64,000 nt of DNA from Pohlia nutans (taxonomy: Eukaryota > Streptophyta > Bryopsida > Bryales > Mniaceae). The DNA lies in NCBI GenBank assembly GCA_022496805.1, contig CM040087.1, positions 31,892,253 to 31,956,252 of the forward strand, read 5' to 3'. The notes beneath the pieces are model-generated. The model did not search any database. It had not been told where the DNA came from and saw only the letters and a list, made by a program, of their open reading frames with translations. The position numbers and the translations under genes are program-made. Shown here in pieces: positions 45,011-58,758 of this stretch (position 1 is the first letter of the stretch; each line of letters starts with the position of its first letter).

Positions 45011-46245
45011 CTACCTGCAGGTAGCCAAGAGCCAGAATGATAAGAAGAAAGAGAGAGTTGTAGCAACCCAGCTCATGTAAGCCATGGCGACAGCTGCCTC
45101 AAATCTGCTGCAGTGGTTGGGTCCACACTGATTGAGATCGTTATCAATCAACACGGTGATTCCAGCCGCTGCGCAGGCTCCCGCAAACGTCATTGTAGAG
45201 GTGACCTGCTTCCAAGGTCGCAAGGATGTCAGGGACACAATCACCCACATAGCACTATGATCTGTACTAGAAACCTACCGTGCAAGTACCTCCATTTGAG
45301 TACCACAGGATGCATAGATGTGAGCTCAGACAAAAGGAACAGATTATTGTTTTTACCAGTGACAGCACCCTTACAAAAAGGGCAAAACCATAAGTCTATG
45401 AACTTAGGCTTTTGAGACGGATAAAACCAAGCGTGGTTAGAGGAAAGCTTCTTACCCAGTCACCCACTACAAAGAGACTCACTATCAGTGGATTCCGAAG
45501 GCTTCGCTTCGTCAGCAATGCATAGGAGTCCAAAACCCCCAGACACACACTCCAGATACATTGAAAAACCATTGCGGCCACAAGAAAACTGCACACCAGA
45601 AAACGCAAGCTGAGCCTGACTGATGCACTTAATGACATCTCCATAAAGAAGAGCAAGAACCTAGAAGTTATAGTAACAACATTAATCGTTCTTAACTAAT
45701 TCCAAACAACCAATACCTTATTTGCTGCAACATCGTACTGAGAAGAATTACAGGTCTGTATTAAACTACAAATATGTTAAAATCATCCAAATTCTCTTTC
45801 AACCACTGTCACCTACATTTTATATGGAAATCGCTGAGCCATGTTTATCTTGCCGTGCTCCTTATCATAAAATTACAATCCATTCAAGTTGTCTAAATCT
45901 TGTACTTTCCAGCATTCTCTACCAGAACGAGAAACGAAAGGATACTAAAAATCGACTGAAACAACATCCGTCAAGGGTTCGATAGACAAAGAAAAACGAT
46001 AGGTTTCAATCTTAAAAGCAGGAAGATTCGCACCAGAAAGCTGTTACCGAGGAGAATCCAGCAATCGAAACCATGATACAAAGCGAAATAAGGGCGAAGC
46101 CAAATTGCGCAAAACGCAATGCCAGACCTCCCAGAGTGCCTGGTGATCCAGTTAAATCCTTCATCCGAACCGCTGGAGGTCCCGCAACTGGTACCTGTGG
46201 GGGAATAGCCACAGGATGTACTGTAGGGTGACTTGCTGCCTCCAT
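45011..46245 (-). CDS. CASP-like protein, group 5A type
   Basis: Three exons on the minus strand, 46,245-46,034, 45,588-45,456 and 45,205-45,011, all GT-AG and in phase, give 179 residues, the usual size. After a Pro-rich cytoplasmic N-terminus with the conserved RMKD and [12 protein letters not shown] motifs there are four membrane segments (about 41-62, 71-92, 105-134, 151-176). The family-defining Arg of helix 1 (R44) and Asp of helix 3 (D114, in FVVGDW) are present, as are the NDLNQC and HCSRFE motifs of the second extracellular loop, typical of CASPL5. CASP proteins form membrane scaffolds that guide localised wall modification, such as the Casparian strip; CASPL5 members are ancient and less well understood. 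The gene is convergent with IFT74, whose stop lies 751 bp away. A leader intron reaching about 47.34 kb is likely. Sequence appears intact. Confidence 0.93.
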
Positions 46246-47760
46246 ATCTCCTTAAGAAATTCAATCGGGCCTTCTCTGTTCGGTCTAAAGATTCAGACCC
46301 TTCCACACTGGCACAAAATTATATCCCTGGTAGATAGTCTTAATTGAGTTTCCTCGCAACCATCGCTTCACATTGCATCGAAGTAAAGAAACTTCTTGAT
46401 CAGTTCCCCTCCCTAACATTCTGCGTTATCTCCTCTCCTGCAGAAATTCACGCCGTCTTTTCCATTTGCACCCACTCTTTCTACGCATTAGGCCCCTGTA
46501 CACTGACACTGGAGAGCAGGATCTTTTTTCTTGAGAGTGACGGTTCCGTTAAAAATATGAAGACGACTTCATTGAAGCTGAAAAATTATTCGACGTGTCC
46601 AAACACTGGCCGCTGCTCAGAACCGGATCCCTACAACCAAGGGTAAAACAAGTGAGCTCTCTCGGGTACTTCCCGAGCAAATTGTAATCAAATACAATAA
46701 CAAGAATATTACACAAACCATTTAAGAGCCCTAAAATTCCTTTAAAAGCTTATTTCCAGCTTCAGGTAAACGACAGCACATAGTATTGCTTACGCATCGA
46801 GGTACTCACAACCTCATATATACACACTCCAGAACTTAGGTAACATTTCGAATTAACCATATGAACGCCTGAACTCGAATAGCTCTCCTAAAGCTAACTG
46901 ATCTATTGAAACATACACAAACCACAGGCAGTTCCTAATTGCGTCGAATCTCCACGTCTATCGCTTAAGCTTGCGCTTCTAATCAATTCTTGTCCTAAAG
47001 ACTGCGTAAGATCGGAAAACAGTTCAAATTAATACTGAACTAGAAATCGGAGAATACACTGAGAACATTGTTTTCGGGAACCAAATGAGAAGGAAACTAC
47101 GGCATCAAACGAAGAATAGCACGTGCGCACTTAGTCGCCTTCCTCAATACTCTAGTGACGCTCATTCCTATCATAGCTGCTGTCGCGAATTGAAGCCGCA
47201 CCAAAATTCCTAGAACTTGCTGATTGCAGTAGCCTAGATCCACGACCGATGCTTCAATATCCAGAAGTACGCCTCAACAACGAACTAGATCTGAAACGCC
47301 GTATACAGGAACCTCTCCAAAAGAGAAAAGAACTTAAGAACCCTACCTAGTTGGTGAGTGAGGTATGTTGAGTTACGAAGCAGCGACCTCCACCTCCACA
47401 GAAGAATTGGCGCAGGGAATGAGAGGGCGGACGAGCAGAGTAATAAAAGTTTAGGAGACGAGGAGTGAGTTCAAGGGAGCTACGCGAAGGCGGTGGCGAC
47501 CGCATGACAGTAGTCCGTCCATCGACGCCATAGCCGCGCTCATTTTGCAATAATGGCAAAAGAAGCCTCAAAAACATGCCCCTACGACATTCCCTTCCAA
47601 AAGGCGAGCCTGGCAGTGCTCCAGCTTTCCCACCAATGGGCCTGTACCTGACCCTGTACCTGCCCCTGTAAAGAGTCTGAGGTATGGTACACTTCCAGGC
47701 TTGTGGCAAAAACTGCACCATATGCTCGACACAAAAGAAAAAGAAAAAGAGCTGCACTAG
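46246..47760 (-). promoter_or_regulatory. Likely 5' leader, leader intron and promoter of the CASP-like gene
   Basis: On the minus strand an acceptor-like TTTTGTGCCAG occurs near 46,310, and a donor-like ACTAG/GTAGGG near 47,347. The block at 47,350-47,650 is GC-rich for this window. A non-coding first exon there, spliced to about 46,310, is a reasonable reading. The open frame at 47,347-47,757 has no protein-like features. Confidence 0.35.
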
Positions 47761-47855
47761 GGTTAGATAACCTATTACCGAATAGCTGGTGGTTTTGGGT
47801 TAGCTCATGAGCGGATCTAGGAACATCAAAGTGTGAACTTAGGAAATTGGTTTGT

Positions 47856-48053
47856 GATGTATGGGTAAAAGGTTACTTTCCACTTTGGAATTTTGTATAA
47901 AATTGACAAATGCGAATTAGATGTTGCAAATTTTTGCAATCCTCATCAAAACCTATTTCGAATGCAGTTATATTTTTTTTTGGGAATTTAGCACTGCCAA
48001 AAATAGGCCAGATTGCTTAAGTTGGTGGTAATAGGTTATCCAACCTTACTCAA
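47856..48053. repeat. Dispersed repeat, copy 2
   Basis: Collinear with 9,391-9,586; see that entry. It is followed by CTAACCCCTAAACG at about 48,077, a variant TTAA-type terminus. Confidence 0.65.
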
Positions 48054-48193
48054 TTTCAGGGACTTATGTGGAAATCTAACCCCTAAACGTTGCGCCTATG
48101 ACCATGGAATCATGTTTTATTTGTCACAATCAATTTTGCTACTAAAAATAATACAATAATTCAAATTTATATTTTTAGTATTTTTCATAAATT

Positions 48194-48265
48194 TTAGAAG
48201 TTGATACCTCCTTGAGAAGTTGATACCTCCCTTAGAAGTTGATACCTCCCTTAGAAGTTGATACC
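48194..48265. repeat. Tandem repeat of 22-23 bp units
   Basis: GTTGATACCTCCCTTAGAA recurs about three and a half times. Confidence 0.85.
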
Positions 48266-48537
48266 TCTTTCAATATTAGTCATATGGTATTGTTCTTTAG
48301 CATTTTGGAAGGGTATGACAAGGGCTATAAGATTGGTACCTTGTTTGCCTAATTTGAGCATTTTTTGAGTAACTTATGACACTTTTAGTTTAGTTGCGTT
48401 AGAACCAGTAAAACTTGAGTAGATTGCAATAGATTGTAGATTGGTGGTAACCACCACCTAAATGGCCTTTCATACCGAAACCATGGGTTTAATGTAGTTC
48501 TCGATAATTATGTCCAAGGAGATTGTAAGCTACTTGA

Positions 48538-48676
48538 GGGCCTCTTTATACTAAAGGCAAGAAGTCGTGAAGGGAGAAATTTCAACCAATGGGAGGCCTA
48601 GGAATCGAGAAGACCAATTTCTCATTGGCTAAAAAATTTCTCCTCGCGGTTTCTCGCCTCTAGTGTCAAGAGGCCC
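48538..48676. mobile_element. Tourist-like foldback MITE, copy 2
   Basis: A 139-bp element from GGGCCTCTTTATACTAAAGG to TAGTGTCAAGAGGCCC. Its central part is inverted relative to copy 1. The TTA duplication is no longer clear. Confidence 0.82.
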
Positions 48677-50007
48677 TTTGTTTGCATAAGTTGGTCAAAA
48701 GTGCCACAATCAAAGATTTTCTTGTAATTTTTCATTTTTTAGTATTGTAGCACCATAGTCGGGTCGTCACCCACAAACAAATGTTTAATATTCTTTGAAA
48801 AATAACGTTCATTCCTCATTTAGTTTTGGTTTTAGAGCAAAGGATGTTAAAAAATGGCACAAAATGACCCAAAATAGCTTATAAATAGCAAAATATAGCT
48901 TAAATTAATTTATTCTATTTTCGTTTTGGTCCTTGTTATCTCCAATCTTTTATGTTTTTTTCTTAAATTATTTTTTGACAACCCAGCTATGGTACTAAAG
49001 TAGTGAAATAGACATTGTAGTACTTTCATCTATGAAATTATTAAATGGATGAAAATTGATCAAATGGATGAAGGTTTGTCGATGTGAATCAATTTTGGAA
49101 CTATTTTTTGGTTCAAATTTAGCTCTTTTAACAAATAATTTTGTTGTCTAGTTATATAGATTGCTACCTAAAGAAAAGTTGGCCATAGTAAAGATTTGGG
49201 ATCTTTGCGCATGTAATCAAGTAGAAGCCTCGTCGGACTCATGTGGAGGAAGAAAGGACAAAACTTTTGATGCCCTTATGAATTCACCATGTGATCCAAA
49301 GCTTTGTTTTGTATTGTGTGAATGAGTTGTAATTGTCATTTGTGCCAATGACAAATTTATGCAAGTAACAAAGAGATCGTGATTAGACTGAAAATTCTTC
49401 TTTTTTTTCATCAAAGGTTGATTTGACATGGTCTACAATAATTATATCCAAAGAAGTTGAGAGCTACATTCACTTACAAAATTGATGAGTTTTTTTTTAG
49501 TTTCAAATCCATATTGTAATATAGGTGAATAGAATTCAAAATTGTACAGATAAAAGTTTTAGTTGACAACATTTTATGCGATTAAAAAATAATAACAGAA
49601 ATAATGTTAATAATAATATTATTATTAGTAGTAGTAGTAGTAGTATTATTTTTTTAACAAATTTAAACCTCAAAAGCATTTATTGTTTGTAAATAAATGA
49701 ATCTCAAAGTTGGGTTCTTGTAAGCGTTTTTTAAATCACTCAAATATAAAAAACTTTTTTTTCAAACCATTGCCATATTAGCATTTAAGGGCATATTTTA
49801 AAATATTTTAAAAACTTGTATTAATTGATCAATTTAAAAAAAAACATAATTATACTTGTAGAATTCAAATACAAATACAACAAAATATTTTTAAAAATAT
49901 TGATTTGAATAGTGCTTGAATTTTTTTTGAAGGAACGATGGTCATATGACTTTATTGACCATCATGAATAATTTATAGATTGCAATTGTGGTTTATTTTT
50001 ACCAATT
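48677..50007. other. AT-rich intergenic sequence
   Basis: No gene is seen. A short (TAG/TAT)n run occurs at about 49,615-49,650. Confidence 0.4.
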
Positions 50008-50332
50008 TTAACCCCTAAAAGCCCGAGGGGTATAAAACAAAACATGTATGTGTTATAATATGTGCTTTCTATATGATTAATAAACTTTGGTTCAATAAAA
50101 AAAATGTAGGGTATCATCTCTACAAATTATCTGGACGTTTAGATCTCTAAAACTAACTTCATGATATTTTTTTAATGAATTTAAAAGAATTAACCTTTGG
50201 AAATTTGTGTGAATTATAATTTTCACTTTTAGAGTTTAAAATTTAGCATGATTGGTTGAAGTTGGTTTGTCAATTGTAAATTTCAAAAAAACAAAAGAAA
50301 TGATGGAGGAAACATCATTACTTTCTCCAGGC
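50008..50332 (+). mobile_element. TTAA-type element, type H, truncated copy 2
   Basis: Starts TTAACCCCTAAAAGCCCGAG and follows the copy at 40,593 to the block AATGATGGAGGAA-ACATCATTA, then the similarity stops. The right end is missing. Confidence 0.72.
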
Positions 50333-53300
50333 ACCTTTCGACTCTCGAGAATCACAACTACAAGGCAATCTTATTTCTTTTGACATATCTATCGCTCCAT
50401 GTCATCACGCACTCGTGGCAATGTTTCTTCATGATTAGTATAATGTAGAGTATTTAGTTTTTATAATTTAGGCTTTGTTGAAAAAAATTACGACCCAAAT
50501 TAATGATTATTGTGCTTTTGACAGATTCAATTGTAAAAACTAAATAATAGTGAAATTTAGATTACGCAACAATGCACCTTTTTTTCATTGTCAACCCTTA
50601 AGTAAGTTTTATATAATATTTATATGAAATTCATTTCAATGTGTTAAATTTCTTTATACTTGCTAATAAAAATTAATAAAAAAATCTTTAAATATAAACT
50701 ATATTTAATTTTCAAAGGGTTGTAATTATATGTGCGTATTACAGTTGAGGGATTGAATTTGATTAAAATTTTAGTTATGCAATACGAGGGTGTGTAAAGG
50801 GTGAAATAGTTAGATTTTTGTTTAAAAAATTCACAATACTGAAATGAAGATTTTATTGAACTTTAAAAAAAACTAATACATTTTATTACAATGCGTATTT
50901 CTATTTTCATTTTGTATAATTTGCATGCAATGTTGAATATAAAATATTATTTATTGATTATATAATTGACATCAAACATAATTATGAGTTACAAAGTGAT
51001 TTTTTATAGCTTAGTCAAATATTGTAGTCTCACTAGATTTTATGCATAAATTGAAAGTTAGTGAATTCATAAAATTATGTAATTTATAAAATTACATCAT
51101 AAAATATGGATTTTAAGACATGCTCGAAATTAAATCACTTTAATCAAAAACATTAATGGAGATGTCTATATTTAATTTGTAAAAATAAATTCAAGATCTT
51201 GAGGGACCGTCTAATCAAAAGTTTTATTGTACTTTTTAATATAGTTTCAATTGAATAATTGCTACAAATTTTATATTAAAATAATTCATTTTTAATTTAT
51301 GAAAAAAATAAAAGTTGAATGCTTGCATAATGAAATATTTGTATCATTCTTACAATACAAATTTATGAATTCAAACATATAGATATAATTTAGGATATAA
51401 AAATTCATTTTTTGTTGTATTTTGACTAAATTTTTTCATATTTTATAACACATTTAACAAAGTTGAGAAATTTATGGAGAAATTTTACCTTATTTTATTT
51501 ATTTATTTATATGTAATATTTAAAAAAATGTCAATTGGACGTGATAGTAAACTTAAATCTTGAGATGACGACACCAAAAAAATGGTTGGATAAATTTTCA
51601 CCATTATGACTACACTAGTGTGGCCTTGTGTCATTGGCCTGATGTTCCTCCATGTCTCTATGTGGTTGGTTTCAAGTTTTACATTCTTTTGATTGGTCTT
51701 GATATTGTTTTATTTTTTAACCTTCCTCTCTTAAGGGAAGCACTAAAAAACGTTTGAGTACCCAAATCGTACCATGTCTTCCAAGATATAGGTGGCACTA
51801 CCACATGCTCTAAAGGTTTTCCATTTGAACCATTAAGTGTTCCTAAAAGGATGTGTTGTTTTTGTGATAGTTAAAAAACAACATTTAGGTCTTGTTTACT
51901 TCCAACCTTTACCCCATAGTTCTATTAAAAAGGCAAGGAGCGATATCAATAATCAAACGTCATATCATGCAACATCTCTATGAAAATTGGTGTTTATAGA
52001 CATATAGTTTGTGTGTAACAATAGATAGCACCCACATCACAAAATGTTGACATTCTTCTGTAGTATAGTTTTTTTGGTCATTGATGGGATCTCGAGGCTA
52101 CTTTGTATGTTTTAATTCATACATGCGTGCTTTGGTGAGAGAGGTGCATGTTCTATCTATGAGATCTAACAAGACATTTGCCTTTAGTTGTTGATAAATG
52201 CCATAAAAAATTATTATGTGCAAAGTAATTTTTAAATATATTGAGATTTTCTACGTGCATAATCTAGTTTTGGAATCTAGTTCCTAGTTCCTAATTATTA
52301 TTCATATTTTAGTTTATAGTTTCTGTTCCTACTTGAAATTCTTAATTCCAATTCCTAGATTTGGTTCTTAATTTTACAATACTTCAATTCTACTTTAAAA
52401 AAACATTAGCTCATGTAATTAAATCATTATTACCGTTTGATAAAAAAAATTACGAACCAAAATACATAGATGAATAGATCATTTGATTTTTTCTTCAAAC
52501 AGATTTGATTTGATAAAACATTATATAAAATATAAAAATGACACAAGCATGTATTTAAACTAGACTAATGTGGCCCTATGTAATTGGCCCAATATCATTG
52601 TGATTTATCCATGTAATATATGTAGATAGAAAATATGTATTTTCATCTATTTTTAATATATGGCTTGAAAAAAAACTATAAACCCACGGTGCGGTGGTAA
52701 CCATCAAAGATGACATTACACAAGAGAGCTTCCCATAAACTTGTCTTAGAGAGGAAAGAAGAGAGAGCTCATTGGTTGTGAAAAAAAATGATGTTATCTT
52801 AGGATTCTACTTTTTATATGAAGACCCCACGTTTAAAAGAATTCTTAATAGAACATAAATAAATAGATGAATAAACAAAAATAACTTGTTCATTGAAAAT
52901 AACAATAAAAAGCAATGCTACTATGATTTTACGAAGTTCTTTCTTAAACTATTTTTTTTGTACATTGGATTTTAGTGTTTGGTGTGAAATTATATCACTT
53001 CAATTTATAAACTTTAGATGAGAGTAATTTCACAACCTTAGATCTTTTTTCATTGACTGTTTTGGTATAAATTTGCATTTCTTCAATCATAAAACATAAT
53101 TTTTTGATCTTCATAATGTGGTTTTTTTTTAAATTTCATATTACTTTAATGAATTTAGATCTTTCATCAATCCACCTCAATATTCACAAAATGAATTATC
53201 TTCAAATATTGGGGTTATGAAGAAATGAAAAAAAAAGACTCCTATGGATTAAACTATAATTTTGTAAATAAATAAATTAAATCCAAAATATATATATCAT

Positions 53301-56114
53301 CAAAATCTATTATACAATACAGCTCGGTTTGTCTCACTTGACCGTTCTGCAGTGGAATCTGCCGAGGAGACAATCCAAGCTCAATGTGCTCAACGGCACG
53401 GGTCCCACTAGTTATACATAAAGCATTAAGCACATCAATTAAAATTTTCATTCATCATTTAAAGCGCAAAATTTTATACAAATATGTTGTAGGTTGACTA
53501 TTGGAAGTAGTTCGCCAACAACAATTGCAAACTTTAATTAAATTTAAATTTTACTTATGAGAGAAGTGTGAGAGTACCACTTGCAGTTATTGAGTTTCAC
53601 TTTTATGTACATTTTTATGTCCTTTGAACTTGTCATTACATGATGAATACATTTTCAATGAAACAATCAACTTTGATGTCAATGTTTGAATAATGATTTG
53701 AATATTAGTTGACCTCATACATGCGATTTCATTGGTTCTTTTCTTATACCTTGAAAACTGACCAAATAGCAAATAAATATCAAACCAACTTGCCTTTGAG
53801 GCACATTAAACAAGTAAAGGACTTTAAAGGCATTGATCACATCAACTTTAAGAATGGTGGAAACCCCTGAAGTCTCTTCTAGAAGCTTGTAGTAGCCTCG
53901 AAGACGAAGGGTGATTATTGACCTCTTTGGCAACTTGTAGGATACGTCAAACCGTTTAGGTGAGTCACATGGGTATTTAATTTCGTTAGTTTTTTTTAAT
54001 TATACTTGAAACCAATTGAAAAGCAAGAAAAGATATCTTCAAGATGGTTGTTGGCATTTGTGGCAGCTTAAAGTGAATGTTGTGTAAACCAATGGGCGTG
54101 TATGATTAAAACTTGTAGGTGTTATTTATTTTTTGCTATTGAAATAAAATCATTATACTTTATTCACATAAATTTCAATTAATGAATTTCATAAATTTTC
54201 TACTCTCAAAAAGAATCATTTATTTATAATTAAATTAAATTCATGGTGACAAAATTTGATTAAATATTCATAACTTTAGAATTGTAGGTCTAAAAGCTAC
54301 AAAACAACTTTGGTGCATGCTTACTCATTAAGAGCTTTTTGTCGATGCCAAAAATGAAATACAAATTTCCCATATTTCTTTTTTAATAATTCAATTCAAT
54401 TTTTGATGAAAAAAGAAAATCACTTAAAAATCCATAGCTCTCACACTAAACACCTATTAGTGCCAAAAAAACTTTGGTACACTCCTCCTCAACGAGAGTT
54501 TTTTGACGATGCCGTAAACATAGGCAGCACACACACAATTGAGGAGATTTCAATGTCACACACATATTTAAACAAAAAAAGCAAACAAATTACCTTCCTT
54601 AATAGAAAGATTGAATATAAATATGAAGAATAGAAATGAAAATAAATTTAGTAATATTTGAAAACACATTTAAATTAATTTGATTGCAAGACCGGTAGTC
54701 AATCTTAGAACATAATTATTTTGCATTGTTTGACATGTAATTTTTATTAAAAAGACTACAACATTAATTTATTTAAAGTATGATTAGAATCAAATTTTTA
54801 ATAAATTAATATAAATATTATTCATTTTCTTGATTATTTCTACACAAATTATAAATTATGTAATCATATGAACTTACAAGTTTTAGTTTTATGCAAAATA
54901 TCTTGTGAGATTACTAAAATTGAGTTATACATATTCATATATATATATATAAAACTTTAAAATTTAAATCTTGATCATGTTTAATATCATTTATAAATTA
55001 ACCAAGGTAAAATTTACATTTAACATTGTGTACAAATTATATAGAATTCAATTCAAATATGTATTGTGATGATGTGTTTAAGAAAAATCTTTAATTCTTT
55101 TCTTATTGAAATGTCAAAATCATTATTTATGTCAACTTCATACATAATTATTAGAATATGCACATTTCATTTATTGTTTGTTGAAAAGAAAGAGCCTTGA
55201 TTTTAAAATTGACCAAAATTAAAAAATTCATTTAAAAATTTTTAGACCAAAGTTTTATATTATTTTAAAATATTATAGTGCAATATTTTTCTTGAATATT
55301 TGGTTCATTTGATTTTCCAAATGATTTTTTTTAACATATGAATTAACATTATCATTTCTTCTTATACTTAGAATCTTTCATCCTTACATTCTAATTTATA
55401 TCATAAATTAAGATTGAAAACTACAACTTATACACTGTCTAGGACCATGTAGCATATATTAAGATAGAGAGAGGATGTACCATTATTATGTACCGATACT
55501 TACCAGTTCACAACAATTGGCTAATTGCGTACTCTATGCCTTAGTGTTAACCCAAATTTACCTTTACAACTTTTTTTTCTCTGCCATACAAAAAGAGAGA
55601 CTGTGAAAACACTTTGTTTTTAGGAATTACATTAATGATCAGTAAAATATATTGTATAGTATGTACAATAAATCATAAAGTAGAGAATTCAATACTACTA
55701 CTACCGTACTCGGAAGGTAGGATCAACAGCTCCTGCCAAATTATTATTTTTCCAAATTGATTCAAATATTTTCAAAAATTCTATGGGTATTTTTTAAGAT
55801 TCTATTTTTTGCAATAGATTTTATAATTTAAAAAAAAATGATTTCCTAAAAATTTGGGCATCTCTTTTTATATTTGTTTTTTGCCGATTCCTTGCCTTCC
55901 GTGTAAGGTACCTAGGTGAAAAAGAAAAATTCATGATTTCACAAGTAGAAAAAACGGTTGAATAAACTATTGTATTAACTTTGAGTCACCTATGAAGTTA
56001 GTAGAATATTTCATAAAGTAGAAATACCTAAATCATCAAAATAAGAAATTCAACATATTTAGAGACACTTTTGCGAAGGAATTTTTTTTTATAGTATTAG
56101 CAATTGAGAATGAT
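50333..56114. other. AT-rich gene desert
   Basis: Very AT-rich sequence. The only islands of complexity are about 53,330-53,430, where a minus-strand frame reads VEHIELGLSPRQIPLQNGQV, and 53,780-53,930, with the minus-strand frame LLEETSGVSTILKVDVINAF. Both look like short gene remnants, but they are isolated and unidentified. Single-strand ORFs elsewhere have low-complexity composition. No RNA gene was recognised. Confidence 0.4.
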
Positions 56115-56160
56115 AATATATATATATACATATATATATATATACATATATACATACATA

Positions 56161-56225
<65 letters not shown>

Positions 56226-56226
56226 G
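56115..56226. repeat. (TA)n microsatellite with periodic C
   Basis: TA repeats broken by TACATATA steps, as at 4,206-4,338. Confidence 0.93.
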
Positions 56227-56903
56227 TGAATAAACCGTGTAATTGCTATGAATTTTTAAAGCAATAGTGGCCCAAACTACTTAAACCATTCTACAAACTT
56301 GTTGTAAAACCATTCTCTATAAAATTCAAATCAATCAATGATAGTTAGGTTTGGGGACGGTTCAAAGGCATTTTATAGAATAGTGTCAATCTAACAAGAT
56401 TACAAAGCATGAATGGGTGTAGGGGCGGAAGGTGTTTCTACTTTATTAAGTATGTTAACATACTTAAGGGGCATATCATAAAGTGTGAATATACTGTAGA
56501 AGTTCAGATTGAGAATGTCCAATTCAAGACAGTACTTGCTCACTCTATCAACATCTTGCGAGTTGGTCCTACAACTACCTCCTTTTTTGCGACCCAATGA
56601 AGACCTCCAAGGACTCAAGGAATTTTAGAGGTTCTTTGCTCAATTTTTTTTCCTTTTTGTTGTGTCCTTCAAGTCATTTCAAAATTGGATCAATAAAGAA
56701 TACACCCTACTTATAGCTTTGTCAACAGAGGGAAGGTGTGACACCAATCACCATAGACCTTTGCTACAAAACATTGTGCGTGCCTTTGCCATGTTGTAAA
56801 CCGCTTTAAAATTGAATTGCAAGAACCATTATCATATATAGTACTAAAATTTTGAGGGCTCAATGTCAAACGTTGCAAATAGCTTTTATTGAAGATGCTC
56901 TAA

Positions 56904-57488
56904 TTAACCTTTAAATGTCCACACCCCTCTCCAAATTTAGAAAATTTCAAAAATATCTTATAAAATGCAACTAAGAGGAATATTTTGAACTTGATAAATG
57001 AACAAAAGTTGTACATTATGAATTTTAGATTCTATCTATACAATTAGACCTATGATTGTTGTCACCAATATTTCTATATAAAATTTGAAACTTAAAATTC
57101 AAAATTCTTTTGTAATTTGATTACGAATAAGTTATTGACAATCTTGTGATGAAATTTGTTGTGATGGGTTGAAATGTAGTACTTTAAGTGTAGTGATTTT
57201 TGGAGATTTTTTTGGTTGCTTAATTTAATGAGCTGATTTTTTCAAGAGCACTTTTACCTTGAAATCTTTGAAATTTTGAGTGAATCACTACAACATGAAA
57301 TGAGGCATAAAAATTTCACAAATCATCTCCTATTTAATCGGATCACACATGCATGAAGTAAAACTTCCTATAAAATATATGGTAAAAAATCCTCATTGCA
57401 AAAGTGCATGACGAATGAGAAAACTGTGTTTGATTTTGGACATCGTCCAAAAAAATTAAAAAATGACACTTGGTCCTTACGGGGTTAA
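56904..57488. mobile_element. Candidate TTAA-flanked element
   Basis: TTAA at both ends with diverged termini TTAACCTTTAAATGTCCA and TTGGTCCTTACGGGGTTAA. The 585-bp length is like types C, D and H. The ends are weaker than in other copies, so pairing them is tentative. Confidence 0.45.
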
Positions 57489-57739
57489 CCCCCTCACTTG
57501 AAACAAGGATACCTGTCTCCCCAGGCCGCTTGTGGCTGGGGAGTTTGTTTCGTCCGTCCTCTGCAATGAAATTTCTTTCATTTGTGAAAAAAAAAAAAAA
57601 AAACAAGGATACCTGCACTTATGATTAGCATCTCTACTCACGAGGATATGAATCAATTAGTTGACCATAATGATCCAGTCCCTGATTCTGCCACTTCCTG
57701 TAATTAAGCATTTCATATTCCCAACTGGCAACAAACTTA

Positions 57740-58172
57740 GGGCCACTTTTCACTACGGACCAAGAGCTGTGACCAAGGAAAATGGTTTAATTCCATGGTC
57801 ACGTTTCATGGTCACATTTCATGGTCACACTTCAAAAAATTGTATTTTTTAAAGCCCTTGGGCCTCTCACTACGTGTAAACCAAACTTGGAATGAGACTT
57901 TAAAATATAATAAAACGGCATTTCAAGCCCATGGTCTTCTTGTTTGGCAATGAGAGAACCCTTTTTGCCTCTCTCACCACAAAATCCTGAGGGACACTTC
58001 AACATTATCCCCTAGGCCTATTTCTAGGCCTTTTTAGGACCTCAACTCTTTTGGTCACTTTTCTTTTTTCGTTGTAGTGTAAACCCAAGTCATCCTATGA
58101 AGAGTTGATGGAGCCAATCACAAATTTTAGAGCAACATTGGACGAGTTCTTGGTCCGTAGTGTAAACCGCCC
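57740..58172. mobile_element. Tourist-like element with long TIR
   Basis: A 433-bp element from GGGCCACTTTTCACTACGGACC to GGTCCGTAGTGTAAACCGCCC, about 25-bp inverted ends with a few mismatches. TTA lies at the left (57,737-57,739) and TTTA at the right, the latter shared with the next MITE. A CATGGTCACRTTT unit is repeated three times at 57,795-57,832. Confidence 0.8.
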
Positions 58173-58176
58173 TTTA

Positions 58177-58306
58177 GATTCTTTTTACACTAGAGGCGAG
58201 AAGCGGTGAGGAGAGAAATTTAAACCAATGAGAAATTGGTTTTTTAAGCCTCCCATTGGTTGAAAATTTCTCCCCATGACTTCTCGCCTCTAGTGTAAAG
58301 AGGCCC
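58177..58306. mobile_element. Tourist-like foldback MITE, copy 3
   Basis: A 130-bp palindromic element with CACTAGAGGCGAGAAGC near the left and CTCTAGTGTAAAGAGGCCC at the right, flanked by TTA on both sides. It abuts the preceding Tourist-like element through a shared TTA. Confidence 0.85.
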
Positions 58307-58633
58307 TTATTGAACAGTAGGGTCCAAAAATATTTCGAATTTTTTTTCCATGCTAGAAACTATGATCTTTGAGAAGCTTCATTGCGCTCAAAAATTGATC
58401 TCAAATTACAAAATGTAAAGTGCATTGGAAAGGAAATTGAGTCTAGTTTTAAGCTTCAACAATTTTGTTTTAGTATTTAATCTTTTTGGATAAATTTTTT
58501 AAATATGAAAATTTGTTTGCAAAATGATTTGAAACTTCAATGAGTTATATTTCAATAAAAAGAATCCCAAAAATTGTGATTCTTTTGTGTATTTGAATCT
58601 TAAGACAATTTGAGTATTTTTAATGATACATTA

Positions 58634-58758
58634 TGAGTAGATTTTATGCTTACAATGGTCCTCTCATGTATACCTCATGTACATTTGAGCCATGCTAATA
58701 TCTATTTTTGAAGCTAGCATCTACTTCTGTTCAAAGGGTTGGTACGTTTAGGGGTTAA
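58634..58758 (+). mobile_element. TTAA MITE, type B, truncated copy 3
   Basis: Matches the last 125 bp of 31,001-31,314, including CTCATGTATACCTCATGTA and GGTACGTTTAGGGGTTAA. The left part is missing. Confidence 0.82.

Noticed and set aside
47347..47757. 136-codon minus-strand frame
   Set aside because: Starts in a poly-Phe run, has no domain-like features, and more likely covers the leader and promoter of the CASP-like gene.
13889..56226. tRNA, rRNA or other structured RNA genes
   Set aside because: No cloverleaf or rRNA-like segment was recognised by eye; only a SINE-like A/B box pair was found at 15.07 kb.
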